DNA from: Pararge aegeria
Taxonomy: Eukaryota > Arthropoda > Insecta > Lepidoptera > Nymphalidae
DNA length: 64,000 bases
Assembly (NCBI RefSeq): GCF_905163445.1
Contig: NC_053193.1
Location: 5,022,001-5,086,000, forward strand
Direction of reading: 5' to 3'
A program made the translations under genes and the position numbers. Below the pieces are notes generated by a model, which worked only from the letters and a program-made list of their open reading frames with translations, searched no databases and had not been told where the DNA came from. Shown in pieces: positions 1 to 9,805 of this stretch; positions within the stretch are counted from its first letter, which is position 1; the number at the start of each line of letters is the position of its first letter.

Positions 1-21
1 AGTTACTTCGTTGCTCAAACT

Positions 22-112
22 AAAAACGCACATAACTCTGGAAAGTTTAAGGTGCATGCCGGGGAACGAACTCAGTGCCCCCGAAAGAAAAGCCGAAGCT
101 CTCGGCGTTACG
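22..112 (-). repeat. SINE-B fragment, head region
   Basis: On the minus strand this resembles the tRNA-like head of SINE-B (compare 30484-30781). A degenerate B box lies at 62-73 and is followed outward by the AACGCACATAACT-type stretch seen in the better copies. The tail half is absent because the window begins here. Confidence 0.5.
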
Positions 113-1083
113 TAAATTTCAATTATTTTTATAGACTAGCCGAATCATTGTGATGTTTTCCGTTAAATGATCGACATTGTGTCGATTTTACCAGTTCCAC
201 CAACTTATTTATAAGCCTGGCATAACTTAGAAATACTTATGCAGTGCTTTTTTATGCTCCGTCATTTGAAAGGTGACGTCAGTTGAAGTTCCTTTGCCAC
301 GTTTGTAAAACTGGTGTATAATATGGTATAAAGTGTTTAAACCGTCAACGTTGTACATGATTAAAACATGGACCGATGCTGACAACTTAACGTGCACTCT
401 GAAGCACTTTTACAAACACAGGTACTGACTGAGATCGACTGTTCACGCTGTAGTTACTAAGCTACATAACCTACGACCTATAATGGAGGTACAAATAATC
501 TAGAACAGAGTTCTTCCAGTTCGTTTCATTTAGAATCAAGTGTTCATAACTGCGTACTGGGAGTACAAAAGAATCAGCAAAAGGGAACACAATACAATAT
601 CCTTAGTTGGTTATAAAAATTTCTCCATCGCCGGAGTTCTGCAATTTCCTGAGGAAGCGCTACAAAGCTGTTTTCATTTCAAGTGCTTTCCCAGTTGTGT
701 ATTTTAATAATCCAAAATATTAAAGAAAACGCGTGGACTTTCTGTTTTGCCAAATAATAAAAAAATAAAATAATAAAACCTTTAATAAATATTTCCTAAA
801 GCTTGGGATATGTGGAAAAAATAACACACAATTTATTAAATCTGTGAATAGGCACATTTATTAAAACCTTTTAAATCCATATAAGTTTTATAAGATGCAT
901 AAAAGATCGTCTTACCTCATTCGTTCAACGAGAGCGGTGTTGCTATACAACGTGTAACAGAATTACGAAATAATATTTAAGGGTGCATAAGTATATTTCA
1001 TGGGAAATCACCCTGTAAAAATAATAAATCAAAAGAAGCATATTTATTTTTCCTTACAAACGAATTCTAAACATTTAAGACAA
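113..1083. other. No recognisable feature
   Basis: AT-rich sequence without a recognisable coding frame. A perfect TGACGTCA octamer lies near 274-281, which one window of this size can contain by chance. A short stretch near 946-985 recalls the start of Rep-J (ACAACGTGTAA) but is too short to call. Confidence 0.4.
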
Positions 1084-1334
1084 TTATGACACTTGACAAC
1101 CCTATACGATATAAGACCTACGCTACGCGACGTGTACTTAATAGAGTGACAGGCGTCACATGGTTTTTATTTTGCATGTGATGTTAGTCTGTATCCGATT
1201 TCTTTCAATAGAAGCTATGGCAGTGGCTTACTCAAAAACTATTAGTTTTCGGTTTCACAGATAAGTCTCAGAGACAGATCAGAATGTACCTCTAAAGCCT
1301 GTGAAGTATTTCGGTTTTTATTTACACGTTGTAT
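1084..1334 (-). repeat. Rep-J copy 1, unclassified interspersed repeat
   Basis: The minus strand matches three plus-strand copies at 56377-56632, 57108-57373 and 60986-61243. Shared landmarks in order are ACAACGTGTAAAT, GAGGTACAT, CTCTGAGACTTATCTGTG, CCTAATAGTTTTTGAGTAA, a CTCC(T)GTCACT-like block and a GGGTTGTCA end. No coding frame and no tRNA-like box are visible. Class unknown. Confidence 0.7.
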
Positions 1335-1929
1335 ACACTGTGTTGTGAATTTATGTTTGTCATAGCACATAGGTAAAGGGGTGTACTTAGTATGGCCATG
1401 TCTTTGGTATCCACATGTTATAATTTATAACCGGCGTTGTCTGATGTTGGACAACGCCAATTTCCTAACACTGGACTAAAAAGTTAGCGCAGCTACGTAG
1501 ACGGCTGACGCATATAATCCTTTACGATTTGATCAAAAACGGTTGAGTCAGTGGAAGTGGAAGAAAAAACTAGAAGGTATTTCGCAATAATCTACCTACG
1601 GAACTTAATAAAAGCAAAGAATGTCATGATATCAACATAGCAATTATTTTAAGAAAACGAGGAGTTAATTATTACGGCAAAAGGTCAAAGGTAGTCTTTA
1701 ATTATAAAGTACGTCGACTAATTAGGCGAGATCGTAATTAAATTCACTCCCTAAGGAAAAGTAGGTATATTAACTTTGCATATTTATTCCAGGGAGTATA
1801 TACATATATAAGAATGAAATAATTTATACTTGATATATTTGTTGGTAAATCTTTTCTTCCCTTCAAGGAACAAGCCCTGTTAGTTTTCGGTCCTATCATC
1901 ACTAGCAAGTTATAATTATCATTAAAGCC
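1335..1929. other. No recognisable feature
   Basis: AT-rich DNA. A perfect 9-bp stem with an 8-base loop lies near 1433-1458 (GGCGTTGTC and its complement). The 63-codon minus-strand frame at 1744-1935 resembles nothing I know. Confidence 0.35.
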
Positions 1930-2035
1930 CTCCAACCCACATTAGGGCAGCTTTGTGGGTCTATGTTCTAAAAACTCTCTCTCCCAATAGGGGGCCTGTG
2001 CCAGTAGTAGGCCGATGATGATTTTGATCATTATG
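1930..2035 (+). repeat. SINE-B tail, degraded
   Basis: Resembles the 3' half of SINE-B as seen at 11165-11275: a CCCACATTAGGGCAGC-like block, a CCTGTGCC block, AGTAGGCCGATGATGATTTT. Strongly diverged. Confidence 0.4.
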
Positions 2036-2379
2036 CAAAGAATCATAATGAAAGTTAGTCTTGTGAAGTGAGATGATAGTGATAATAACTACATTGGTAT
2101 ACTGTAATGTCTAAATATAGCACATCGTTAACAATGTCTCATTTATTGTTCTTTTGAGAGCTATATTTCCTTTTTTTAATTTGTACCTCTATTTTGTCTG
2201 TTTTTATAGGTAACTTAAACTCATTTAACTTGATAAGTTTTTTGTCGTTCTGTAATATAAATATATAAAGGAAAAAACACGGAAATTTGGGATAAATAAC
2301 ACGCAATCCAAAATATGTTCCTATTCATGGAAAGATAGTGCAAACGAAGTCATGTAGGGCTGATATCGCGCTACGAGAT

Positions 2380-2655
2380 AATCCGTCATCATCAACCCTT
2401 TACCGGCCAACTACAGACAGGTTTCCTTTCAAATTGAAAGAGGGTTTAGGCCGTAGTCCACCACGCGGAGTGCGGATTGGTGGACTCGCAAACATGCAGG
2501 TTTACTCACGATGGTGTCCCTACCGTTAAAGCAATTGATATTTAAATCTTAAAGTGCACTAAACTTAGAAGCTTAATCTAAAAGTTAAAGGTGTTCGGGG
2601 TTCGAACTTGGCTACCTAAAAGTAAAGCAGCCGCTACTAGGCTATCACAGCTTCC
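2380..2655 (-). repeat. SINE-B, nearly full length, diverged
   Basis: Minus strand. The B-box-like GGGTTCGAAC region lies near 2598-2608 and the head runs to about 2655. The tail with GTGGACTACGGCC-type sequence lies at 2380-2480. The order matches the copies at 10978-11275 and 30484-30781. tRNA-derived SINEs of this kind are transcribed by RNA polymerase III; this copy is old. Confidence 0.6.
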
Positions 2656-2659
2656 CGGC

Positions 2660-3204
2660 ATAATTATGTCTAAACATTTTCTCCGCTTATCTCATTGAAA
2701 TAGGAAAAGAAAATGGCCTGAGGCAATGAGTGAAAATTCTGCGCCTGCGGTTAAACTGAGAAGCTACAAAGTTATTCTATAGATCAGCGGTTTGTAAAAT
2801 TAGTTAGCTCTAATGGTTGACAACCTCTGGTAGATCTGAGAGGACATTAGAAAGAAGAAGGCACTTATGATCCTGCCCTTCGGCCGAGGGACCCTGCATT
2901 TTGCCTGCCCTGAGTCTCTTTGCGCCACTACACACATCTAAAGTAACTAAACTATTATCTTAATCGTTTATCGAATTCCTTAGCCACACTGCGTGAAACG
3001 TCATACCTGTAACAAAAAAAAAATAGATAAGTATTTACACAAAGGCAATATAAGTTAATCTAGCCTAAGAATCGAATTGATAAATGTGTTATAGCGTGTG
3101 CTACCAAATTTGAGTGCGTACAGTTTGTAATATATACTAATTTCTGAAACAAACCAGCTTTTTTTACTTATCCAAAATAACCGATAAATCAACCTTGAAG
3201 CAAT
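2660..3204. other. No recognisable feature
   Basis: No repeat seen elsewhere in the window and no convincing frame. Confidence 0.35.
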
Positions 3205-3320
3205 AATTATTGACCATCACCATCACCACCTCAACCAATGGACGTCCACTGCTGGACATAGGTCTTTTGTAGGGAGTTCCACAATACATGGAACAGCTTG
3301 CATCCAGCGACTCCCGAAAG
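3205..3320 (-). pseudogene. RTE-type LINE 3' end remnant
   Basis: The minus strand encodes YKRPMSSSGRPLVEVVMVMV, which corresponds to the extreme C terminus of lepidopteran RTE-type reverse transcriptases followed by a (GAT)n-like tail. The same C-terminal motif, VQQWTSI with a GATGATGAT tail, appears at 51985-52195 and 59220-59750. Only the last 30 or so codons remain. No active protein is possible. Confidence 0.55.
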
Positions 3321-3344
3321 GTGACAATTATTGATATATGTGCA

Positions 3345-3410
3345 ATAATTTTATGAAATCTGCAGGAATTGAACCTACGACTCTCTGGCAATCGTGGCCT
3401 GAGCCGCATC
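3345..3410 (-). repeat. SINE-D fragment with tRNA-like B box
   Basis: On the minus strand a GGTTCAATTCC-type B box follows CGATTGCCAGAGAGTCG, the same block as both arms of the inverted pair at 31782-32066. The tail beyond the B box is lost. Confidence 0.5.
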
Positions 3411-3439
3411 CTCCTTGTATTTAATTTTAAACTATGTCG

Positions 3440-3525
3440 GAGGAACATGTCCTCGTATGTCCTGCGAAGTGTTGCTGTTTAGAGGCGATGGCTTTTCACT
3501 TATTATTAGTTGGGCCAGGAACCGT
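3440..3525 (+). repeat. Rep-M tail fragment
   Basis: Matches the 3' part of Rep-M at 18103-18362: a TGTCCTGCGAAGT-like block, GTTGCTGTTTA, GAGGCGATGG, TTTTCACTTA. The rest is missing. Confidence 0.5.
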
Positions 3526-3604
3526 CAAATATTACTATTAAAAAGTGATAATTTTGCACTTCCAAACATCGACATCAACTCAAGTAATATCGCCACTGTC
3601 TCTT

Positions 3605-3812
3605 CATTTGGCGAACTTCCTGACCTGGCTGGTCGTGGCTGGCTCGTTGTCACCCTACCGACAAAAAAGTGCCGCAAAGCGATTAACCGTTCCGGTACGA
3701 TGCCGCGTAGAAAAGATTAGGGTGTCCTACCCCGAACAGTTTAACCTACTGCCATCTGGCAACTTAGACTCAGGTAAGATTGCAGTCAAGGGCTAACTTG
3801 TAACGGAATAAA
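3605..3812 (+). repeat. SINE-C tail half
   Basis: Contains the SINE-C body on the plus strand: CTACCGACAAAAAAGTGCCG, GCGATTAACCGTTCCGGTAC, CTGCCATCTGGC, GGTAAGATTGCAGTCAAGGG, ending in a short poly-A. The tRNA-like head is missing. Two overlapping open frames here (101 and 83 codons) are readings of this repeat, not genes. Confidence 0.65.
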
Positions 3813-5190
3813 AAAAAAATTGTGCATTCAACCATTATGACACTTAAAACTGAATACGGCATAGATATGTAGTACGCGATATTGCATCAGCGCATACAAC
3901 TGTTGCAAAGAGTGCTTCAATCAACGAGTGTTATGGACAAATACATCAAACATCATTCAATAATATTGTTAGGGTTGGCATAAGTTCCCTACTTGACCAT
4001 AGGGCCCTATTCGACAAGGTAGGTATTTACTCTGTTTTTGACACTCACATAAAAAAGACAAAAAGATTAAAACGAACGAGACAACATAATTGTTTTTTGC
4101 AACATTAAAAAAATAACTAATATAAAACGTAAATAGTTATTTCTACATTTAAACAATCTGTATCGATTCTAATAAAAGAACGGTGGTTACAGTAAAGTAA
4201 AGTTGTTTGCAATGTGTAAACCTAGTCGCAACGGTGCAGCATTAAACGTCTTAATCCAAGTATGCCTTTAAATATGATAAAACTTCCCGAATGGATTCCT
4301 GGAAGTTAAGGCAACCCTAAATATCGTAAACGTCGGTCGTCAAGCTATTTCCAAACACGGCACTACTGCTCGGCACAATTATAATAATTGAATCAGGAAA
4401 CCGTTCCCCTCGAGAGTAAGAGTATAAATAAATCAAAAGGCCACTCATCGATCCGGGCGAGTCCGGAGCATATTTATTTAGTCCGCACTCGATAAAAAAC
4501 CCAAAGGGAATGTAACATTTCGATAGGTGGACGAGAAAGAACCTAACGCACACATGCGTGAATTCTTCACCTGGGTCTCAGTGAGCGCAGATTATTCGGT
4601 CTCGCGTTAGAGAACTTATTTGTGTAATAGGAATAATTCTAAACTCCCGCTAAACCTGTGTCGCTACACGCTGATTAAAGAATTAACTTTTGAAAGACAT
4701 CTAATGGTATGGATTTATTTTCGTAGAATTTTCTAATTTATCATTAAAACGTGGATATTAAAACAAAAATAACAGAATATTTATGTCTCGAGTGTTATTT
4801 TTTATTTTAAGGGGTCACAAGACGCATTTAAATTTTTGAACCCATTACAGGAAACAATTTAAGAAAACTTTAGATTCAAAATAAAAGACTGGCCAGAGGG
4901 TCATAAATATAACGCAATTTTCTTCACTTAAAAAAGTCTATTTAATTGTCTATGGATTAAAATATTAAAGTAGTGTTTGTATAGATCTTCTTTGACTAAA
5001 ATATTAGCAATCGAAAGGAGTTATGATATAAAATCAATATGGTAAAATTTAATTGAAATCATTAGGAGACATTGAAATTTTAACTTATTTAACTTATTTT
5101 TCATAATAACAGACATGAATCTATTAGTATGTGTACGTAGTAATGTTTCCAACATAAGCAAAGGGCACTATATGTCCTGTTTTTTAATAT
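3813..5190. other. No recognisable feature
   Basis: AT-rich DNA with no repeat shared with the rest of the window that I can see. A 78-codon minus-strand frame at 4317-4553 has no recognisable motif. Confidence 0.35.
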
Positions 5191-5246
5191 TGTGCTAACA
5201 TAATCCTAAAACTCCTAAACGGGAGTTTTAGGATTATGTTAGCACA
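5191..5246. repeat. Perfect hairpin, 25-bp arms
   Basis: Arms 5191-5215 and 5222-5246 are exact reverse complements around a 6-base loop at 5216-5221. Neighbouring sequence is not symmetric. This may be a recent inverted duplication, for example by template switching, or a transcribed foldback. Confidence 0.9.
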
Positions 5247-5736
5247 TGTTTGAGAACTCCGGAACGGAACGGACGGATTCGAACGGAAGTTTTTTAAAAC
5301 AGAAAAGCCAAAGAGGATACAAACACTAGGTACGTCCTCGAAGTTAGAATAAAAAAATGCACGATAGGAAACGGCGGGAAAGTTGAACGTTTGGTTGTAC
5401 GGGTGGGTGTCGCGTCCGGTAACATTTTCTCCCTGGCGAATAAATCGAAAGTCTGCAAATAATAACTTGATACGAGTTCAACAGAGCTAATGGTTAGAAC
5501 GTTGTTAAGTTATAATTACAAAAATTAGCATTTAGATTGGTAAGCTTTATAGTTGTTGAGTAATAGAGTTATTTGGTTAAAAAAATTACCTTATGACTTT
5601 TGATAAATATGTCAAGATAAGAATCGAATATTTAGCTGCGGCATACACAATACAAAAAAAGACTGGCAACATCTATGCGAAATTCTTAAACAGCTTTTTG
5701 TTCGATCACACTATTTGGCATTTATAGTACATCACC
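5247..5736. other. No gene; short tandem GAACGG-like units
   Basis: Near 5260-5290 a few imperfect GAACGG units follow the hairpin. The rest is AT-rich and unrecognised. Confidence 0.35.
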
Positions 5737-5805
5737 CACTGGCCTGCACAGGATTTTTGACCAGGGTAGCACAAAGCAGGAAACTGACATAAAGTGGAAA
5801 AATCC
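5737..5805 (-). mobile_element. MITE-H fragment, degraded hAT-type end
   Basis: One end only. CACTGGCCTGCACAGG followed by TTTTTGACCAGGGTA matches the minus-orientation end of MITE-H at 59536-59678. The opposite inverted repeat is not visible. Confidence 0.5.
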
Positions 5806-5867
5806 TTCTTCTATAAAAGCTGAATAGAATCTAAACCAAAATCCTCAGATGGCAGATTCAATGCCAT

Positions 5868-6280
5868 TTTTTTTTTATATTAATAATGGGCAAACGAGCA
5901 TTGGGTCACCTGATGATAAGTGGTCACCGCCGACCATAAACATCTGCAGCACCAGAGGAGCCACCGATGCGTTGCCGGCTTTTAAGGAATTTGTTTATCC
6001 GCCCCTTGAATAACCCTACATTGTATTTTTGACGAAACACATCAGATGGGAGATTGTTCCATAATTTGCAAGTGCGCGGTAGAAATGATCTGGTATTTCG
6101 AACAGTAGGAGAATACCAGGCATCCAGATGATCAGGGTGGAATTTATTTCTACGGCGTGAGGTGCGGTCAGAGAACAGGGAAGGAGGTATCAACGCAAAC
6201 AACTCTTCGGAACACTCTCAATTATAGAGTCGATAGAACACACAAAGGGAGCTAACATCTCTTCGGTGCTTCTTCCTTTA
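5868..6280 (-). pseudogene. CR1/jockey-type LINE reverse transcriptase, C-terminal remnant
   Basis: A minus-strand frame runs from about 6280 to 5924. It reads RRDVSSLCVFYRLYN, an in-frame TGA stop at 6218-6220, then ECSEELFALIPPSLFSDR and, further on, TRSFLPRTCKLWNNLPSDVF. It ends FLKSRQRIGG and a little later VYGRR. This is the C-terminal end of LINE reverse transcriptase proteins widespread in Lepidoptera (jockey or CR1 group; I cannot settle which). The 92-codon piece 5924-6202 is open but lacks all catalytic motifs. The 3' non-coding part at 5868-5923 contains CCACTTATCATCAGG on the minus strand, which is also found in Rep-M. The copy is a dead 5'-truncated insertion. Confidence 0.75.
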
Positions 6281-6284
6281 AATA

Positions 6285-6825
6285 AGAATAACAATAATCA
6301 GTCATTTTGGATCAGATTGACCGGCGGGCTAATAATTCCCACTGTAAAGAGATTGCCACTGAAAAAGGTTTTATAAATCAGTGTACCTATATACTTAAAC
6401 GTATACCGACCTATTATTATAATTACAGGGCTTTCAGTATGGCAGATTTTTTAATACAATTCATAATCAATCAATTAATAGCCTTTGAAACAGTTCATTG
6501 CTGGACTACATGCCCTATGGAAGGGTTTGCCCATAATTAAAACGCTTGGCAGGCTGGTGGATGATCGCAGTAGACGGTAGTAGTAGCACAGAGAGCTTCC
6601 TCGTTCGCTGTTTCGCTGCTCGTACTCTGTTATATTTCCTTAGTCACCTCGTTATACCCATGGGAAAAGGTGGAATAGTGGTAAGTGTATTTATTCTTGT
6701 TTTCCAGTATTGCGTATTTATTCTGTAATCCATAATCGTACTGAAACTTCACGCGATCGAATGGATAAGCGTAGATAGAAGACCTCATACTAGGTTTTTA
6801 TCCACCACGTGTCACTGCACACAAT
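6285..6825. other. No recognisable feature
   Basis: Two plus-strand frames of 77 and 60 codons (6307-6540 and 6546-6728) have no recognisable domain. No shared repeat seen. Confidence 0.35.
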
Positions 6826-7260
6826 AATAATAAAATTTTATTTCAGGCATAGCCCATATACACAGTGCACATTAATATTTAAAAAAAAATAACATAAAAA
6901 GAAGCAACAATTAAATTAAAAATAATAATAAAATAAAATAATAGAAAAAATTATAAAATAATAATAATGATAATTAAACACGAAACAAGTATTACAATAA
7001 ATATAAACAAATGTTAGTAACAAAAACCACTATCCACTATGTTAGTCAACTTATACTCTAAACTATACCGGCCCAACTAACCAGGCTCTTGATGTGGCCC
7101 TCCTATAGCCCGTGTGTGCACCATTCCAGCACCTCCGGATAATACATAATACTGCCATTTTATTCACAATAAGAAATAACGATATAATATTAACCTCCAT
7201 ATCATTCTGAAACATAAATTTCGGGAGGACATTAATATGAAAGCATGAAGACATAATAAT
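6826..7260 (-). pseudogene. Probable LINE 3' end with short C-terminal frame
   Basis: A 63-codon minus-strand frame at 7063-7254 ends RRCWNGAHTGYRRATSRAW then LVGPV and is followed by a long A/T-rich non-coding part. Its end has TAATAATAATAAAATTTT and a GGCATAGCCCATAT block. The same non-coding block occurs at 39377-39470. That layout fits a 5'-truncated LINE, but I do not recognise the protein, so the class is open. Confidence 0.35.
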
Positions 7261-7439
7261 TTATTTAGCGTTATTATTTGATTACCATCTCAGATGCGGG
7301 CAGACGTTAAATATCGGCGTAGCAATTACAATAACATAAAGGGCTCCATAAAACGGGTAGCCGATTTGTTTTTAAGGCTATCTGTGATCTGTGACTTATA
7401 CAGAATTAATACCAGACAGATTATCATCATGTTTAAGGT

Positions 7440-7715
7440 GCTTTATACATAATGGTAGACTAAAGGCTTCGAACAGTGCGTGTTGCCAGTGATGACTTAC
7501 GGATCCAAACGTGGTCACTCAGCGGGCGATGGAGAGAGCTATGTTGGGAGTATCTCTACGTGATCAAATCAGAATTGCAGAGATTCGTAGAAGTTCCAGA
7601 GTTACCGACATAGCTCAGTAAGTCGCAAAATTGAAGTGGAAATGGGCTGGGCACATAGCTCGGAGAACCGATGGACGATGGGGTTCCAAGGCTGCCATGG
7701 TACCGAATACAGAGG
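7440..7715 (+). pseudogene. RTE-type LINE reverse transcriptase remnant
   Basis: Reads FEQCVLPVMTYGSK, then shifts frame near 7510-7520 to QRAMERAMLGVSLRDQIR, IAEIRRSSRVTDIAQ, a TAA stop at 7619-7621, VAKLKWKWAGHIARRTDGRW and GSK. These are hallmark motifs of the C-terminal part of lepidopteran RTE-clade endonuclease/reverse transcriptases. One frameshift and one stop show that it is dead. The 3' end seen at 51985-52195 and 59220-59750 is missing here. Confidence 0.85.
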
Positions 7716-7719
7716 TCTT

Positions 7720-8127
7720 AACGTGACTTTCGAGCTACGTTTATTTATCGAACGCGTGTAAGATACATACAATACCGGGCAATAGCATTGTTAATAGGTA
7801 GCACTGTTTTGAGATCGAATAAGCACTGTCAGGTAGAAAAATTCACAATTTTCACCCAGTACGCTTTGTAGGTATAAGTTTTCGCGCTCGCAATCACGGA
7901 AAGTCGTTTTCGAATATCGAAACGCTGTAACGTCAAAGCAAAATGAATTGTAAAAACACACAATAGTCGCAAATTGTATATTCCTGTTTTAATTTGGCAA
8001 GAGCGCATGCTGTAGAATTTTGAAAAATTCGGGCCGTAAAACAAGGTTTTTACTCTGACGGTAAGAAATATTGCAGGCTTTTTGGCGTTAGCGGCAACCA
8101 ACCTGGTTGCAGCTGACAACAGATCGG
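7720..8127 (-). other. Unrecognised 101-codon frame
   Basis: A minus-strand frame at 7829-8134 contains LQRFDIRKRLSVIASAKTY and YKAYWVKIVNFST at its end. I recognise no family. It overlaps the SINE-C fragment at its start and lies between repeats, so it may be part of an older transposon. No signal peptide, splice signal or start context supports a gene. Confidence 0.25.
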
Positions 8128-8185
8128 TTTCCACGCGACATCGTACTGAACGCTAAATCGCTTGGCGTTATGTCTTTTTTGCCGT
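8128..8185 (-). repeat. SINE-C fragment
   Basis: ATCGGTTTCCACGCGACATC and GAACGCTAAATCGCTTGGCG match the minus orientation of SINE-C (compare 58265-58530). It breaks off where SINE-A begins. Confidence 0.6.
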
Positions 8186-8396
8186 GGGTTCGATTCCCAT
8201 AGCTGGAAAATGTTTGTGTGATGAGCATGAATGTTCTTCAGGGTCTGGGTGTTTATATGTATTTTGTAAGTATTTATATATATTATTCATAAAAAATATT
8301 CATCAGTCATCTTAGTACTCTTAACACAAGCTACGCTTACTTTGGGGCTAGATGGCGATGTGTGTGTGTCGTAGTATATCTATCTATCTATCTATT
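8186..8396 (+). repeat. SINE-A, head-truncated, with (TATC)n tail
   Basis: Begins inside the tRNA-like head just before the B box GGTTCGATTCC. It continues through AAATGTTTGTGTGATGAGCA, GTCTGGGTGTTTATATGT, ATATTCATCAGTCATCTTAG, ACACAAGCTACGCTTACTTT and GGGCTAGATGGCGATGTGTG to a TATC microsatellite at 8375-8396. Confidence 0.85.
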
Positions 8397-8431
8397 AAAT
8401 CATTTCCCTTATAAGTAGTGTTGCCCAAATT

Positions 8432-8590
8432 CAGTCTTGGTCTTGCAGTCTTGGTCTTGTTCTTGCGTTTTTGCAAGACCAAGACCAAGAACAAGACCGC
8501 GTATTTTTAGCAAGACCAAGACCAAGACTGACCGTGCAAGACTTGAGCAAGAACAAGACATAGCCTGCAAGACTCTTGCGTCTTGCAGCT
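8432..8590. repeat. Left subterminal hexamer array of the hAT element
   Basis: Units GTCTTG and, after a turn near 8470, CAAGAC/AAGACC in opposite orientation, so the array folds on itself. Reading inward there are further clusters to about 8590. Such clustered subterminal motifs are known transposase-binding sites in hAT elements; that role is inferred here. Confidence 0.85.
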
Positions 8591-9028
8591 AGGACTTAGC
8601 GCTATTTCACGGAGTAGTTAGGTGTAACAGTTCGGTGTATAGGTAGGTAGGTACGCTTAGGAATTCTATGAGACGCAAAAAACTATATCAAAGAATATGA
8701 AAAACTGGACCTATGCGCATTACGACTAATACCATAAACATAGCGAATAAAAAAATATCTATTAAAATCAAACTGAGTGCATGCATAGTTATGTTTTAAC
8801 CATCGGCACTTTGATAATGCGGCATCAAAGGTTTTGTACTTACTTCTCAAAGAAATTTGCCGCTTTTCGGAAGTACATGGTTATGATACACGCGCCGGCG
8901 GCTTCTTTTGAAATCTAAAACAATCGTTGCCGCCGCGCCGAAATCATAACATTTGACACTATTCATGCAAAATAATTTCGAATTTTAAGAGTACCTACAG
9001 GTGTTCCAAAGAATAAATAAGTTTCAGA

Positions 9029-9244
9029 TTGGTGATTTTAGATTGGTGGAGGACGCATGAGACAGAGTATCCGATTTTATCGAAAATGGCCCGTGATTTT
9101 CTCTCAATACCTGCAACTTCAGTACCTGCTGAGAGGTTATTTTCTAAAGCATCATTAGTAATTAGAAAACATAGAAATAGGTTTAGTGATGAGTCAGCCA
9201 GATGGTTACTTTGTATTAATTCTTGGTCAAAAGAATTGATATAA
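9029..9244 (+). pseudogene. hAT transposase C-terminal dimerisation region, remnant
   Basis: The 71-codon frame reads LDWWRTHETEYPILSKMARD, then FLSIPATSVPAERLFSKASL and VIRKHRNRFSDESARWLLCI, ending INSWSKELI and a stop. The W-W, Y-P-L, P-A-S-E-R-F and S-R-L-L pattern is the hAT dimerisation (RNase-H-fold C-terminal) domain shared by ZBED-type and Buster/Ac-like transposases. The stop directly after SKELI looks like the natural C terminus. The frame begins only at a TTG after an upstream stop; no N-terminal zinc finger or catalytic D-D-E region is present. The domain itself has no stops or frameshifts, so the copy may be fairly young or may have been mobilised as a defective element. It is on the plus strand of the hAT element at 8416-9822. 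Confidence 0.85.
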
Positions 9245-9667
9245 AGTATCATAACCTAATGATAAAGCTGTTGATTTGTGTTGTATTTTATTTTTTATTC
9301 AAATAAATGATAAATCGTAAAACTCTTTTATTAAATTTCTTATAAGTTGAGGGTTCAATCTCTTTCTAGACAGATAAGTATTGTTCTTTAAAATACAGTC
9401 AAGTTATTGTAATTAATTTGTTTTTTTACATGTTTTAGCAAATGTAAGCTTATAAATCATAAATGTTTATTAAGAAACAGTTACTTCCATGGAAAACGAC
9501 ATATAGGTCAGTTGATTTTTCGAATTTCTTATCAAATCTTCAGTTATTTATTAATCTGCTTGATCTTTACTATGGCTATGTTAATTCAAGCTCACAATGT
9601 TCCAATTCTAATACGTTTTTCTAAGATTTAAAGTAAACTTTAATAAATAGTAATAGACTAATAGGTA

Positions 9668-9805
9668 CTTGCAAGACTTGCAAGACTCTTGCTGCAAGAC
9701 CAAGACCAAGACCAAGACTGGGAGCGCAAGACCAAGACCAAGACCAAGACCAGGTGTATTGGCGCAAGACCAAGACCAAGACTGGCTAAGTCTCGTCTTG
9801 TTCTT
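9668..9805. repeat. Right subterminal hexamer array of the hAT element
   Basis: Three blocks of CAAGACCAAGACCAAGAC-type repeats are separated by short spacers such as TGGGAGCG and GGTGTATTGGCG, followed by an inverted GTCTTGTTCTTGC next to the right terminus. Open frames here (70 and 120 codons) are low-complexity readings of the array. Confidence 0.85.

Noticed and set aside
274..281. Perfect CRE-type TGACGTCA site
   Set aside because: One 8-base match is expected by chance about once in a window of this size; no supporting context.
9029..9244. Domesticated hAT-derived host gene
   Set aside because: The frame sits inside an element with intact ends and target duplication, lacks the rest of a ZBED-type protein and has no start codon in good context.
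9668..9805. CRISPR-like repeat-spacer array
   Set aside because: Repeat units are 6 bp, the spacers are irregular, and they lie within the ends of a eukaryotic hAT element.
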